Source of the DNA: Mucilaginibacter robiniae
GTDB lineage: Bacteria; Bacteroidota; Bacteroidia; Sphingobacteriales; Sphingobacteriaceae
Direction: 5' to 3'
Assembly: GCF_012849215.1 (NCBI RefSeq)
Contig: NZ_CP051682.1
Coordinates: 372,001 to 436,000 of the forward strand
DNA length: 64,000 bases
Below the pieces are notes generated by a model. The model made no database searches, had not been told where the DNA came from, and saw nothing but the letters and a program-made list of their open reading frames with translations. A program made the position numbers and the translations under genes. This document shows positions 16,599 through 25,599 of this stretch, piece by piece. Numbering within the stretch: position 1 is the first letter of the stretch; each line of letters opens with the position of its first letter.

Positions 16599-16709
16599 AA
16601 TAAAACACAGTGTCATTGCGAGCGTTAGCGTGGCAATCTCTGCATAGACATGAATGTATGTCTGTCAGCATAGAGGTTGCTTCATTCTTTGCAATGACAC
16701 TGTTTTATT
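16599..16709. repeat. MITE-like hairpin element with TGTCATTGCGAGCG motif
   Basis: The ends are inverted repeats of about 20 bp (16599-16619 and 16691-16709, core AGTGTCATTGC / GCAATGACACT). The middle forms further imperfect arms (GGCAATCTCTGC with GCATAGAGGTTGC, and AGACAT with ATGTCT), so the whole 111 bp can fold as one long imperfect hairpin. The sequence TGTCATTGCGAGCG...GGCAATC is of the type dispersed in many bacterial genomes. It lies between convergent genes and may also terminate both. Confidence 0.8.
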
Positions 16710-16711
16710 TT

Positions 16712-18412
16712 TTAAAGCTTATCCATTTCGCTCTTTACAAAGACTGCCAGTTCTTTTACATAGCTGGCGCTGAAATCAAACTTAATACCAGCAGTTTCAT
16801 AAATCTCTTTAATGGTTTTGGTATAACCCAGCTTTAAGGCATCCAAGTATTGCTGCAAGCCTTTTTCCGGATTTTCTTTGTAGTTTTTCCATACGGCAAT
16901 AGCACCTAATTGAGCCATACCATACTCTATATAATAAAACGGCACCTCAAAGATGTGCAATTGCTTTTGCCACAAGTTAGCTTCTGCTTCAGGGTACTCG
17001 CTCCAATCAATAAAGCCAGCACCAAAGCGCTCATAAATTTGCTTCCAAGCATCATAACGCTGTACATCAGTATGGTCGGGGTTGGTGTACAACCAATGCT
17101 GAAACTGATCGACTACAGCTACCCAAGGCAATGTTTTCAACACATCTACCAACTGGTCCCGCTTAGCACGTTTTAGTTCTTCTGCATCACTGAAATACAC
17201 ATCCCAGTTATCCATAGAAATCAACTCCATTGACATGGAAGCTAGTTCAGCTACTTCAGAAGGCGTATGTTTAAAATCATTCAATTCCAAACCGGCGGTT
17301 AAAAAAGTATGCACCGCATGGCCTCCTTCATGCACCATGGTGGTCAGGTCACGGAATGTATTAGCTGAATTCATGAAGATGAATGGTGCACCGGTTTCTG
17401 CCAGCGGATAGTTATAGCCTCCCGGCGCTTTACCTTTGCGGCTTTCTACATCAAACAAGTCATTAGCTTTCATAATTTCCAAACGCTCGCCCAAATACGG
17501 ACTAATGTTGCGGAAGCACTGAATAGATTTATCAATCAAATCAGCACCGTTTAAGAAAGGTTTCAGGGCTGGCTTGCCGGTAGTATCGACATCCATGTCC
17601 CAAGGTTTCAAAGAATCCAACCCTAAAGCTGCTTTGCGCTTTTCAGCTTGCTCACGTAAAATAGGTACAATTTCAGTTTCTATAGCTTCGTGGAAAGCAT
17701 AACAATCTTGAGGCGTATAATCAAAGCGGCCTAGTGCCTGGAACATGTAATCTCTAAAGTTTCCAAAATCCGCGTTTAAGGATACTTTGTGGCGCAGCAC
17801 CAGCAGCAAATCAAAAAGTTCGTTTAATTGCTGTTTATCTTGTAAGCGGCGGGCAGTAATCTTTTCCCACGCTTCCTGACGTTTACTGCGGGCAGTATCT
17901 TTTAATAGAGCAGCAGCCTGTTCTAAAGTAAACTCTTTCTCACCAATATGTACCGACATAGCACCGGTAATAGATTGATACTTCTGCTGCTCTACCTGTA
18001 TTTCAGTTTGGATAGGAATATTTTCTTCCCGGAACAACTCCAATGATTTTTTAACACTACGCAGGTAAACAAAATATTTATCCTGATCCAGATCGTTGAA
18101 AAAGCCGTTGTTAACCAGCTTTTTATTCAGCTCGTTGCTGTAAGGTGCTACTTTGGGCTCTACTTCTGTTGCAAAGTATTGAAAATTTTGTAGCAACTCT
18201 TCATTAGTCGTATCACAGGTCATGCGGATGTACCGCCAGGCAAAATCCTCCTCTAAAGCGGCTTCCAGTTCGCTACGATCACGCAGCCATTGTTCCAAAT
18301 CAGCAACCGAGTTAATTTCGCGGTTCAGTAATTCCTGAAAAAGGGGTTCTAAATTTTCCCATTTAATGTCCAGCTGTGCTGGTATATACGTTCTATCTTT
18401 AGGTTGTATCAT
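16712..18412 (-). CDS. M3-family oligoendopeptidase
   Basis: 566-residue cytosolic zinc metallopeptidase of the M3 (PepF / oligopeptidase F) type that cleaves short peptides. The zinc motif is HEGGHAVH with ligands His361 and His365 and catalytic Glu362; the third ligand is probably Glu389 in the SEVAELASM segment. FRDLTTMVHEGG and the C-terminal FYYIEYGMAQLGAIAVWKN (substrate-binding region) are family features. Length is normal. It appears monocistronic and ends against the hairpin repeat at 16.6-16.7 kb. Confidence 0.95.
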   Translation of the reverse strand: MIQPKDRTYIPAQLDIKWENLEPLFQELLNREINSVADLEQWLRDRSELEAALEEDFAWRYIRMTCDTTNEELLQNFQYFATEVEPKVAPYSNELNKKLVNNGFFNDLDQDKYFVYLRSVKKSLELFREENIPIQTEIQVEQQKYQSITGAMSVHIGEKEFTLEQAAALLKDTARSKRQEAWEKITARRLQDKQQLNELFDLLLVLRHKVSLNADFGNFRDYMFQALGRFDYTPQDCYAFHEAIETEIVPILREQAEKRKAALGLDSLKPWDMDVDTTGKPALKPFLNGADLIDKSIQCFRNISPYLGERLEIMKANDLFDVESRKGKAPGGYNYPLAETGAPFIFMNSANTFRDLTTMVHEGGHAVHTFLTAGLELNDFKHTPSEVAELASMSMELISMDNWDVYFSDAEELKRAKRDQLVDVLKTLPWVAVVDQFQHWLYTNPDHTDVQRYDAWKQIYERFGAGFIDWSEYPEAEANLWQKQLHIFEVPFYYIEYGMAQLGAIAVWKNYKENPEKGLQQYLDALKLGYTKTIKEIYETAGIKFDFSASYVKELAVFVKSEMDKL

Positions 18413-18423
18413 GTTTTATATTA

Positions 18424-18455
18424 TGCAGATGTGCAAATGTGCAGCTATGCCAATG
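18424..18455 (+). repeat. Short degenerate octamer repeat
   Basis: Four imperfect 8-bp units (TGCAGATG, TGCAAATG, TGCAGCTA, TGCCAATG) in a 102-bp spacer just upstream of the M3 peptidase start. No other feature is seen there. Confidence 0.6.
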
Positions 18456-18514
18456 ATAAAACAAATCAATTCAAGGAAATTGATACAAGGATGGATATTG
18501 AAACTACCCAGAAG

Positions 18515-19447
18515 TTATGCTTTAGGCTTAATCAGTGTTTCTGATACCTGCTTTATCCCCGCTGCATAGGTAGTTGGTTTAACCTGAAATGCCTTTTCAA
18601 ACTTGGTTGAATCAAAAATATAATCGTGATTGTACTGGTAATACATTTCAACCGTACCCTGAATTAGTTTACTAAACAAACCAGCTAACTGCAACATCAA
18701 CTTATTAACCGTACTATACTTAGGAGCCACCTGGTAAGCTTTTGCTGCTAGTTCAATAAACTCTTTACCGGTAAGTGCAGGCGCTGTAGGCAAATGCCAA
18801 ATCTGGTTATCAGCTTCAGAATTTTGCCCTAGCAAATACATGGCTTTACCCGTATCGGCTACATAGGTGAAGCTATGTTTGGTGTTCACATCACCCAACC
18901 ATTGTGCACGTTGTTTTTGTGCGTATTTATTTAACACCATACTATCATAAAAGCTGTTCATTGTTTCAGATCCGTAAAAATCGGCAGCGCGGGCTATGGT
19001 AGCTCTAATATTTCCGGCTTTTACTTCTTCCATTAATTGAGTAGCTATACGAGCACGTACTTCACCTTTTACACTAATAGGATTGTAGGGTGTCTGCTCC
19101 GTCATGGAACCATTTACCAGCCCGTACATGTAAACGTTATCAAAGAAAATGAACCGGGCTCCGGTTTCTTTAGTAACGTTAATCATGTTTTGCATAATAA
19201 CAGGCCATTGCTGTTGCCAAACATTTTTATCATACACCAAGCCAGCACAAAAGTAAATGATGCTTGAACCCTGAGCGGCCTGCAACACTTCGGCATATTG
19301 CAGCAAGTCGGCTTTTTGCCACGTTACTTGTGGATTATGAATAGCTACTGGCCTGCGGCTAACTAACCGAACAGGCTGACCTTGCTTTATTAACTCGGTA
19401 GTAAGGGCATTGGCAGTAGGTCCGCCTGCGCCAAAAATGGTATGCAT
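18515..19447 (-). CDS. NAD-dependent epimerase/dehydratase (extended SDR)
   Basis: 310-residue atypical extended SDR. The N-terminal dinucleotide motif is GAGGPTANALTTELI (G-x-G-G-x-T variant), followed by VRLVSRRP. NVYMYG in the middle contains the Tyr that normally sits in the catalytic YxxxK, but the Lys is not in the usual position (YMYGLVNG), so catalytic activity is uncertain. ARAADFYG and HSFTYVADTGKAM are typical of NAD(P)-binding epimerase-like proteins. The substrate is unknown. It is isolated from its neighbours by gaps of about 85-100 bp. Confidence 0.85.
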   Translation of the reverse strand: MHTIFGAGGPTANALTTELIKQGQPVRLVSRRPVAIHNPQVTWQKADLLQYAEVLQAAQGSSIIYFCAGLVYDKNVWQQQWPVIMQNMINVTKETGARFIFFDNVYMYGLVNGSMTEQTPYNPISVKGEVRARIATQLMEEVKAGNIRATIARAADFYGSETMNSFYDSMVLNKYAQKQRAQWLGDVNTKHSFTYVADTGKAMYLLGQNSEADNQIWHLPTAPALTGKEFIELAAKAYQVAPKYSTVNKLMLQLAGLFSKLIQGTVEMYYQYNHDYIFDSTKFEKAFQVKPTTYAAGIKQVSETLIKPKA

Positions 19448-19531
19448 ATCTTTTACTTTTTGATTAAGCCAAAGCTACCAGCCTACTAGCCATCAAAACG
19501 TTAACAAAAGATAAGAAAAATTACAAGCACC

Positions 19532-20137
19532 TTATCGTGCCGGTTCAAACATGCGCTTGCGGATACGGGAAAGTGAAACCGGCGTGATGCCTAAAAAATT
19601 AGCCAGATAATGCTGTGGTACACGCTGCAAAAGTGGCGCATTACTATTTAATAGTTCAGCATAACGCTCTTCCGGGGTTTGTGTTACAAACGAGTGTACA
19701 CGATCTTCATAACAGCAAATCAAGTATTCGGCTATTAACCGGCCAAATCGCTCCATTTTGTAAGCCGTAATTTGGTTGGCTAAGAGTTGCTGTAAACTTT
19801 TATAATCAAAGATAACCAGCAAAGTATCTTCCAAAGCTTGTATGTAGGCATAGCCGGGTTGCTGCTGTATAAAACTTTTGTACGAACTGATAAACTCATT
19901 TTCAAAACAAAAGTAGCCGGTTATTTCTTCGCCATCTTTAAGGTGATACAAACGTACCGAACCAGAAACAATAAAGCCTACTTGTTTACAAACCTCATCG
20001 GCTTTTATAAAATGATCTTTCTTTTTTAAGGTAGAAAGCTGAAGGTACTGCTCAAAAATGGTCCACTCCTCATCATTAAAAACTACTAAATTCTTCAGTT
20101 GCTTCCTGAAAACAGTAAATGCAGTTACCTTATCCAT
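19532..20137 (-). CDS. Crp/Fnr-family regulator
   Basis: 201-residue regulator with an N-terminal cNMP-binding domain (about 30-120: KDHFIKADEVCKQVGFIVSG, GYFCFENEFISSYKSF) and a short C-terminal helix-turn-helix (about 165-198: VPQHYLANFLGITPVSLSRI). The ligand-binding arginine of true Crp is absent, so the inducer is unknown. Its ATG lies 13 bp inside the 3' end of the upstream UbiA gene, so the two are translated from one mRNA and probably coupled. That arrangement suggests it may respond to the redox or quinone state, an inference only. Confidence 0.9.
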   Translation of the reverse strand: MDKVTAFTVFRKQLKNLVVFNDEEWTIFEQYLQLSTLKKKDHFIKADEVCKQVGFIVSGSVRLYHLKDGEEITGYFCFENEFISSYKSFIQQQPGYAYIQALEDTLLVIFDYKSLQQLLANQITAYKMERFGRLIAEYLICCYEDRVHSFVTQTPEERYAELLNSNAPLLQRVPQHYLANFLGITPVSLSRIRKRMFEPAR

Positions 20138-20979
20138 ATTCTGTCCAGTAAAAAGAATAATGCAAAAACTACGCTGGCAATACCGTTGGTAGTCATGAAG
20201 GCAAAGTTAACCCGACTTAAGTCTGTAGGTTTTACCAATCGATGTTGGTACACCAGCATACTGCAATATACCAATATGCCCAGATAATAAGGAATACTTA
20301 CATGTGTATAAAATGCCGGAAGTATGACAAATAATGCCGAAAGCACATGCAAAAAGGTAGAGAATCTTAAAGCATTCACAATGCCATGCCGGCTGGGAAT
20401 GGAGTGCAGGTTTTGACCACGATCAAACTCTTCATCTTGCAGGGCATAAATTATATCAAAGCCACTTACCCAACATACTACTGCCAACGAAAAGAAAACG
20501 GGTAATAATGCAAAATGCCCAGTCACCACTAAATAAGCGCCAAGAGGTGCTAGCGATAAACCCAAACCTAATACAAAATGACATAATGCCGTAAAGCGTT
20601 TGGTAGCACTATATCCTAATACTATCAATAAGGCTATTGGCGCTAAGTAGAAACACAACAAGTTAATAAACCAAGTAGTTACCATAAACAATACACAGTT
20701 TATGATAGTGAAGGTTAAAGCTGCTGTTGGCGAAATGCGGCCGGCTGGTATATCACGCATTTTGGTGCGCGGGTTAATGGCATCAATATCACGGTCCAGG
20801 TACCGGTTGAACGACATGGCTGAGTTGCGTGCAAATACCATACACAGCAACATCAAAATAAGTTTATACCATTCAAACTTATAATCGGTAGTAGTAACTG
20901 CCAAAAAGAAGCCTATAAAAGCAAATGGCATGGCGAATATGGTATGCGAAAAAGTAACGAGCGAAAAATATTTTTTCAT
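20125..20979 (-). CDS. UbiA-family prenyltransferase
   Basis: 284-residue integral membrane prenyltransferase with about eight or nine hydrophobic segments. Both Mg-prenyl-diphosphate motifs are present: N58, D62, D66 in SFNRYLDRDID and the second aspartate-rich loop DIIYALQDEEFDRGQ. The sequence is closer to the 4-hydroxybenzoate-type UbiA group often found in menaquinone-only bacteria than to MenA. The aromatic acceptor is thus uncertain; a futalosine-pathway (MqnP-like) role is possible. It overlaps a Crp-family regulator gene by 13 bp. Confidence 0.9.
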   Translation of the reverse strand: MKKYFSLVTFSHTIFAMPFAFIGFFLAVTTTDYKFEWYKLILMLLCMVFARNSAMSFNRYLDRDIDAINPRTKMRDIPAGRISPTAALTFTIINCVLFMVTTWFINLLCFYLAPIALLIVLGYSATKRFTALCHFVLGLGLSLAPLGAYLVVTGHFALLPVFFSLAVVCWVSGFDIIYALQDEEFDRGQNLHSIPSRHGIVNALRFSTFLHVLSALFVILPAFYTHVSIPYYLGILVYCSMLVYQHRLVKPTDLSRVNFAFMTTNGIASVVFALFFLLDRIWIR

Positions 20980-21073
20980 TTCAATATCTATTTGTTATTC
21001 CCCTCGTAAAAGGGGAATATAAGCCTTGTGCATCTTGTTGCAGGTTTAACAAAGTAGCTTATAACTTTGACAG

Positions 21074-21676
21074 CTACATAGTAAATCCTTTATTCACCTC
21101 ATCAATAAACCCCAGCACTTCATCTTTACCGAGCTTGTTTTCAGATGAAGTTACGTAGCAGGTCGGCACTTCTTCAAAGGTTGCCGATAGTGCTTTCTTG
21201 AACTTGGCTATATTCTGATCGGTTTTCAGGCCTGATTGTTTATCAGCTTTGGTAAATACCAGTACAAAGGGAAGTCCTTTTTCGCCCAGCCAGTTACAGA
21301 AAGCCAGATCAATCTTTTGCGGTTCTAGCCGACTGTCAATCAGCACCAGCACACATTGCAGGCTTTCGCGCTTGTCCAGGTAAGTGCGGATAAACTTATC
21401 CCAGTCTTCCTTTTTGCTTTTTGAAATACGGGCATAACCGTAACCAGGTAAATCAACCAGGTACCAATTTTCATTGATTAAGAAGTGGTTAATCAACTGT
21501 GTTTTACCGGGCGTTTGCGAGGTTTTAGCCAATCCCTTTTTATTAGTAAGCATGTTTATTAACGATGACTTACCAACATTCGATCGGCCAATAAAAGCAT
21601 ACTCCGGTTTTTCCGGTGGGGGTAATTTGGATATTTGCGTGTTGCTGCACACAAACTCAGCAGATTTTACAATCAT
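21074..21676 (-). CDS. engB: Ribosome-biogenesis GTPase EngB (YsxC/YihA)
   Basis: 200-residue essential GTPase acting in assembly of the large ribosomal subunit. G motifs: G1 GRSNVGKSS (residues 30-38), G2 around TSQTPGKT, G3 DLPGYG (75-80), G4 TKAD. The frame is open 35 codons further upstream, but I place the start at the ATG at 21676 because MIVKSAEFVCSNTQISKLPP is the typical N-terminus. A TATCTTTG box ends 4 bp before that ATG, making the mRNA nearly leaderless. It is divergent from the VOC gene with 57 bp between the starts. Confidence 0.96.
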   Translation of the reverse strand: MIVKSAEFVCSNTQISKLPPPEKPEYAFIGRSNVGKSSLINMLTNKKGLAKTSQTPGKTQLINHFLINENWYLVDLPGYGYARISKSKKEDWDKFIRTYLDKRESLQCVLVLIDSRLEPQKIDLAFCNWLGEKGLPFVLVFTKADKQSGLKTDQNIAKFKKALSATFEEVPTCYVTSSENKLGKDEVLGFIDEVNKGFTM

Positions 21677-21680
21677 GACA

Positions 21681-21688
21681 CAAAGATA
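21681..21688 (-). promoter_or_regulatory. Putative -7 box of engB
   Basis: TATCTTTG on the minus strand, 4 bp before the ATG at 21676. If used, transcription begins at or next to the start codon. Confidence 0.5.
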
Positions 21689-21733
21689 AGGGTTGTTTAT
21701 CTTAAATTTGATGTTCAAACATATATTTACATT

Positions 21734-22228
21734 ATGATTGATTATCAGATACCTGCACAAACGCGCATCGGTCACGTACATTTAAAAGTAAGTAATCTGC
21801 AACGCGCTCTCGACTTTTATTGTGGCTTGCTCGGGTTTAATTTAATGATGAAATATGGCGAACAAGCTGCTTTTATTTCGGCTGGTGGCTACCACCATCA
21901 TATTGGATTGAATACCTGGCACAGTAAAGATTCTGTTCCTGCCCCTGAACATTATCCCGGCTTGTACCATACCGCTATATTATATCCTGAACGCAAAGAT
22001 TTGGCTGCTATACTGCAACGCTTACTGGATGCCAAATACCCGCATATTACCGGCGCATCTGATCATGGGGTATCAGAAGCCATTTATTTAGATGATCCGG
22101 ACCAGAATGGTGTAGAATTGTATTGGGATCGCCCACGTGAAGAGTGGCCACATAACCCGGATGGCAGCTTAACCATGTTTACTAAAAAACTGAACATAGA
22201 AAGCCTACTGGCCGAATTGCATCAGTAA
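21734..22228 (+). CDS. VOC-family dioxygenase/glyoxalase protein
   Basis: 164-residue protein of the vicinal-oxygen-chelate superfamily with one repeat pair. Signatures: IGHVHLKVSNLQRALDFYCG at the N-terminus (first metal His in HVHLKV), GYHHHIGLNTW, and DPDQNGVELYWDRP with the metal-binding Glu. It resembles the N-terminal half of CatE-type catechol 2,3-dioxygenases. The substrate is not predictable. The frame is open further upstream (from 21635), but that part overlaps engB, so I place the start at the ATG at 21734. Its last 7 bp overlap the end of the convergent PAP2 gene. Confidence 0.9.
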   Translation: MIDYQIPAQTRIGHVHLKVSNLQRALDFYCGLLGFNLMMKYGEQAAFISAGGYHHHIGLNTWHSKDSVPAPEHYPGLYHTAILYPERKDLAAILQRLLDAKYPHITGASDHGVSEAIYLDDPDQNGVELYWDRPREEWPHNPDGSLTMFTKKLNIESLLAELHQ

Positions 22229-22851
22229 ACTATAGGGTGTTTGCGTTCCCAGCGCTTAATAAGCCATTGTTGTGCCTTCCAGCTCAGGTAAGCCGAACCA
22301 GCGCCCACCACGGCTCCCCCCAACACATCGCTCGGGTAATGTGTGCCCAGATACATACGTGAATAACCTATTGCGCCGGCATAAGCAAATGATGGTGCAA
22401 TCACATACCATTTAGGTATAGCCATACTTAATGATGTGGCTGTTGCAAAAGCCATAGAAGTATGCATAGAGGGGAATGAGTACCGACTGGCCTGTGTTTT
22501 CTGCGTAATTACGTCGGGATAAGTTGTTGCAGGCCGATCGCGACGGATGGCCTCTTTCAGAACCAAGGTAGCAGCACCGGCTACCAGCAGAGAAGCACCG
22601 GCAGCATAAGCATCCCGTTTTAGCAAACGGTATTCATAATGATAACCGCAAAGCAGTAAGGTTACGGGTACAGCAGCATCAATTAGGTAAGATTTATCGC
22701 TTATATAGCGCCAAACCTTGTCGGGCCCGGTATGTACACCTGAATTGATATACTTAAGCAAATTAATATCTGCATTCTGGGCTCGTGCATTAAACGAACT
22801 CAGAATACAGATTAACCCTACGCAAAAGGCTATTAGTTGTGCCTTCTGCAT
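22222..22851 (-). CDS. PAP2-family phosphatase
   Basis: 209-residue membrane phosphatase with a probable signal peptide or signal anchor ending near NARA (residue 24), so the active site faces the periplasm. Motifs: KEAIRRDRPATT, YSFPSMHTSMAFA and SRMYLGTHYPSDVLGG, with both histidines and the Asp. Met replaces Gly in the PSGH motif (PSMH), a tolerated variant. Lipid-diphosphate recycling is a likely role. It begins 3 bp after the stop of the potassium transporter gene and probably belongs to its transcript. Confidence 0.92.
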   Translation of the reverse strand: MQKAQLIAFCVGLICILSSFNARAQNADINLLKYINSGVHTGPDKVWRYISDKSYLIDAAVPVTLLLCGYHYEYRLLKRDAYAAGASLLVAGAATLVLKEAIRRDRPATTYPDVITQKTQASRYSFPSMHTSMAFATATSLSMAIPKWYVIAPSFAYAGAIGYSRMYLGTHYPSDVLGGAVVGAGSAYLSWKAQQWLIKRWERKHPIVY

Positions 22852-22854
22852 GAA

Positions 22855-24798
22855 TTATACAATACGGTTAATAACTACTGCTTCCGGATCAGCCAGCATC
22901 AGTGGTACTTTTTCTACCGTAACAAAACTTAAATCCAAGCCAAAGCCACGCTCTTCAGAAATGCTCACTTTTTTAAGTTGAGCATAATAAGCCATCACAA
23001 AACGCTCGTAAAGAGACATACTGTGCGAACGCGAGAACACCTTTTCAATCACCACAAACCTGAAATCACCTACAATTCTACGTTTGTTCAATGATTCATA
23101 CTTACTGGTAATATCTACCTCTCCTTTTTTCACCAGATCTTCCACTACTTTGCGGAACAGCATACTAATCTGCTGCTCAACCCGGAAGCCTAGTTTAAAA
23201 TCAATCCGAATGAGTTTATTGGGAACCAGGAAGTCAACTTCGTAGTTACGGGTATAAGGCTCGTCCATTACGTCAACGTGCACCAGCCAGTAAATATCAG
23301 CCCGTTTAGGTTGTTTCTGTAAAATAGAATAAATAATTTTTGATTCTACTTCCGAATTAAAGTTGGCACTGGTTAAGTACACCAGTTGGGAGGCATACTT
23401 AGGCACCGATTCATCATCACTCAACTCTTTTAATATATCGTAATAATCTTCTATCTCAACAAACTTGATGTAACGGTTACGTATTTTACGCGCGGTATGC
23501 CAGGTCCACATTACACTGAACAGCACAGCACCCATACTCAGGGTAAACCAGCCACCCTCTACAAATTTGCCTAGATTACCATATAAGAAAATACCTTCTA
23601 CAATCAGGTAAACCGCCAGGAAAAGATTAATAATATAGCTAGGCACTTTACGGCGTTTCAAAAATCTGGATACCAAAATGGTAGTCATGAGCATGGCTAC
23701 GGTAATACTTAAACCGTAAGCAGCTTCCATTTTATCGGAATGCTGAAACAACAATACCACACCTAAACAGCCAAAGCATAATAACCAGTTGATACTTGGC
23801 ACATACAATTGCCCTTTTTGTTCTGAAGGGTAGTTAATTTTCACCTTAGGCCACAAGTTCAACCGTACGGCTTCGGCAATCAGCGTGTATGAACCAGATA
23901 TCAGCGCCTGGCTGGCAATAATAGCTGCTACAGTAGCTATACCGATACCATAAATCAGGAACCAATGCGGCATAATCTGGTAAAAAGGATTATTCTTATT
24001 CAGGTCAATAACTTGACCATTGCGCTGCAAAAGCCAAACAGCTTGCCCTAAATAATTCAGTATCAAACACACCTTTACGTATATCCAGCTTACCCGGATG
24101 TTTGACCGACCGCAGTGACCTAAGTCGGAATATAAAGCCTCAGCACCGGTAGTACACAAAAACACAGCACCTAAAATAGTGAAAGCACCAGGGTTGGTAG
24201 TTAATAAATGGTATGCATAATACGGATTTAATGCTTTAATAACTGAAGGCATCTGTGCAATCAGCACAATACCCAGCACCCCCATCATGGTAAACCACAA
24301 AAACATAATAGGTCCGAAAGCCTTACCCACCAGGGAGGTACCGAATTGCTGTATAAAAAACAGCATGGCAATAATAGCCATTACAATCTGGACCGTAGGC
24401 AGGTGCGGAAACCTGGTTTGCAAACCTTCAATTGCCGATGAAATAGTGATAGGTGGTGTAATAATACCATCGGCCAGCAAGGCACACCCACCTATTACTG
24501 CCGGAATAATGAGCCATTTGGCCCTTCGCCTTACCAAAGAAAACAAGGAAAATATACCACCCTCACCTTTATTATCAGCTTGTAGGGTGATTACCACATA
24601 TTTGATAGTGGTTTGCAGCGTCAGTGTCCAGAAAATACACGAGACACCGCCCAGCACTAACGCATCAGAAATATGCTGTGAACCCACAATTGCCTTAAAC
24701 ACATACAGCGGTGAGGTACCAATATCGCCGTAAATAATTCCCAAACTGATTAGCAGTCCGCCTAATGTCAGTTTTTGCAGATCTTTATGACTCGACAC
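22855..24798 (-). CDS. kup: Kup-family potassium transporter
   Basis: 647-residue K+ uptake permease of the KUP/HAK/KT family, driven by proton symport. The signature GDIGTSPLYVFKAI lies in TM1, and about 12 hydrophobic helices cover residues 15-430. GGEGGIFSL-like (NKGEGGIFSLFSLV) and CTTGAEALYSDLGHCGR are conserved. The C-terminal 200 residues form the cytoplasmic domain. The only sensible start is a GTG at 24798 (SSHKDLQKLTLGG follows), so translation starts at a rare codon. It is upstream of PAP2 by 3 bp. The 203-bp gap to the divergent T9SS gene holds their promoters. Confidence 0.95.
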   Translation of the reverse strand: MSSHKDLQKLTLGGLLISLGIIYGDIGTSPLYVFKAIVGSQHISDALVLGGVSCIFWTLTLQTTIKYVVITLQADNKGEGGIFSLFSLVRRRAKWLIIPAVIGGCALLADGIITPPITISSAIEGLQTRFPHLPTVQIVMAIIAMLFFIQQFGTSLVGKAFGPIMFLWFTMMGVLGIVLIAQMPSVIKALNPYYAYHLLTTNPGAFTILGAVFLCTTGAEALYSDLGHCGRSNIRVSWIYVKVCLILNYLGQAVWLLQRNGQVIDLNKNNPFYQIMPHWFLIYGIGIATVAAIIASQALISGSYTLIAEAVRLNLWPKVKINYPSEQKGQLYVPSINWLLCFGCLGVVLLFQHSDKMEAAYGLSITVAMLMTTILVSRFLKRRKVPSYIINLFLAVYLIVEGIFLYGNLGKFVEGGWFTLSMGAVLFSVMWTWHTARKIRNRYIKFVEIEDYYDILKELSDDESVPKYASQLVYLTSANFNSEVESKIIYSILQKQPKRADIYWLVHVDVMDEPYTRNYEVDFLVPNKLIRIDFKLGFRVEQQISMLFRKVVEDLVKKGEVDITSKYESLNKRRIVGDFRFVVIEKVFSRSHSMSLYERFVMAYYAQLKKVSISEERGFGLDLSFVTVEKVPLMLADPEAVVINRIV

Positions 24799-24976
24799 TT
24801 TAAATATAAAATTTTTTTTGTCTAAATTAACGTTTGTAAATGTATACGCTTATATGGTGCTATACACTTTGTAACAGCAAGTTATTAGCATAACTTTTAA
24901 AACCATGTTTTGTTAAAAATTGTTAAAAATACTTTATTAAGTGCTACATTGGGGTAACGTATTATAGCTTAATTCA

Positions 24977-24984
24977 TACCTTTG
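24977..24984 (+). promoter_or_regulatory. Putative -7 box of the T9SS-sorted protein
   Basis: TACCTTTG, ending 17 bp before the ATG at 25002. Confidence 0.45.
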
Positions 24985-25001
24985 CATAGCAAATACGAAT
25001 A

Positions 25002-25523
25002 ATGGGGCAAAGATATACTTTTAATCAGTTATGGATAATTTTAATTGCGGCAGCGATATCCATAAATTTTGCCTACACTTTTCCATCGTACTCAGCTCAG
25101 AAAACTGATTCTACTTATTTTAAGCGTACCCGTTCAAACGCCAAAATAGCATATCTGAAAAATCTGAGTAACAACGGACTTGTACCCGGTTTAAAAACCA
25201 TGCCGTTGCTTAAACCGCTGGTTTATGCTACCGTTAAGCCTACCACACCGCGTGAAGATGATAAACTGCTGAGCAACGTACAAACTTACCCTAACGTAAT
25301 TACCGATCAGCTTAACTTGCGTTATACGGTTTCGCGTAATGCTAATGTGACCATAAAAATTGTGGATGTACTAGGGAATACTGTTTTAACCTTTTCACAA
25401 AGGGTTGAACCCGGCGAACAGAAGTTTACGCAATCCATGACCAACCGGCTTACGAGCGGCTTTTATTTCTTACGTGTTATGGCCGGCACCGAATCGGTAA
25501 TTAAGCGAATTACCATTTTATAA
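25002..25523 (+). CDS. T9SS type A sorting-domain protein
   Basis: 173-residue exported protein. A hydrophobic N-terminus (LWIILIAAAISINFAY) acts as signal sequence. Residues about 95-173 are a type A C-terminal secretion domain: VQTYPNVITDQLNLRYTVSR, VKIVDVLGNTVLT-like strands, and the closing GFYFLRVMAGTESVIKRITI. This domain sends proteins through the type IX system. The middle part (30-90) carries no recognised catalytic domain, so the protein is little more than signal plus sorting tail; its role is unknown. Divergent from kup. Confidence 0.88.
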   Translation: MGQRYTFNQLWIILIAAAISINFAYTFPSYSAQKTDSTYFKRTRSNAKIAYLKNLSNNGLVPGLKTMPLLKPLVYATVKPTTPREDDKLLSNVQTYPNVITDQLNLRYTVSRNANVTIKIVDVLGNTVLTFSQRVEPGEQKFTQSMTNRLTSGFYFLRVMAGTESVIKRITIL

Positions 25524-25589
25524 ATTTACTTTTTTCAGAAATTAACGTGTTTTAGCGGGCAAAATTATTTTTAGCTTTGGCGTTTACCA

Positions 25590-25597
25590 TACATTTG
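25590..25597 (+). promoter_or_regulatory. Possible -7 box touching the FAH start codon
   Basis: TACATTTG, with only 2 bp before the ATG at 25600. Either the transcript is leaderless or the match is chance. Confidence 0.35.
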
Positions 25598-25599
25598 CC

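Noticed and set aside
16610..16837. 75-codon frame over the hairpin element
   Set aside because: It covers the MITE-like repeat and then runs antisense into the M3 peptidase gene.
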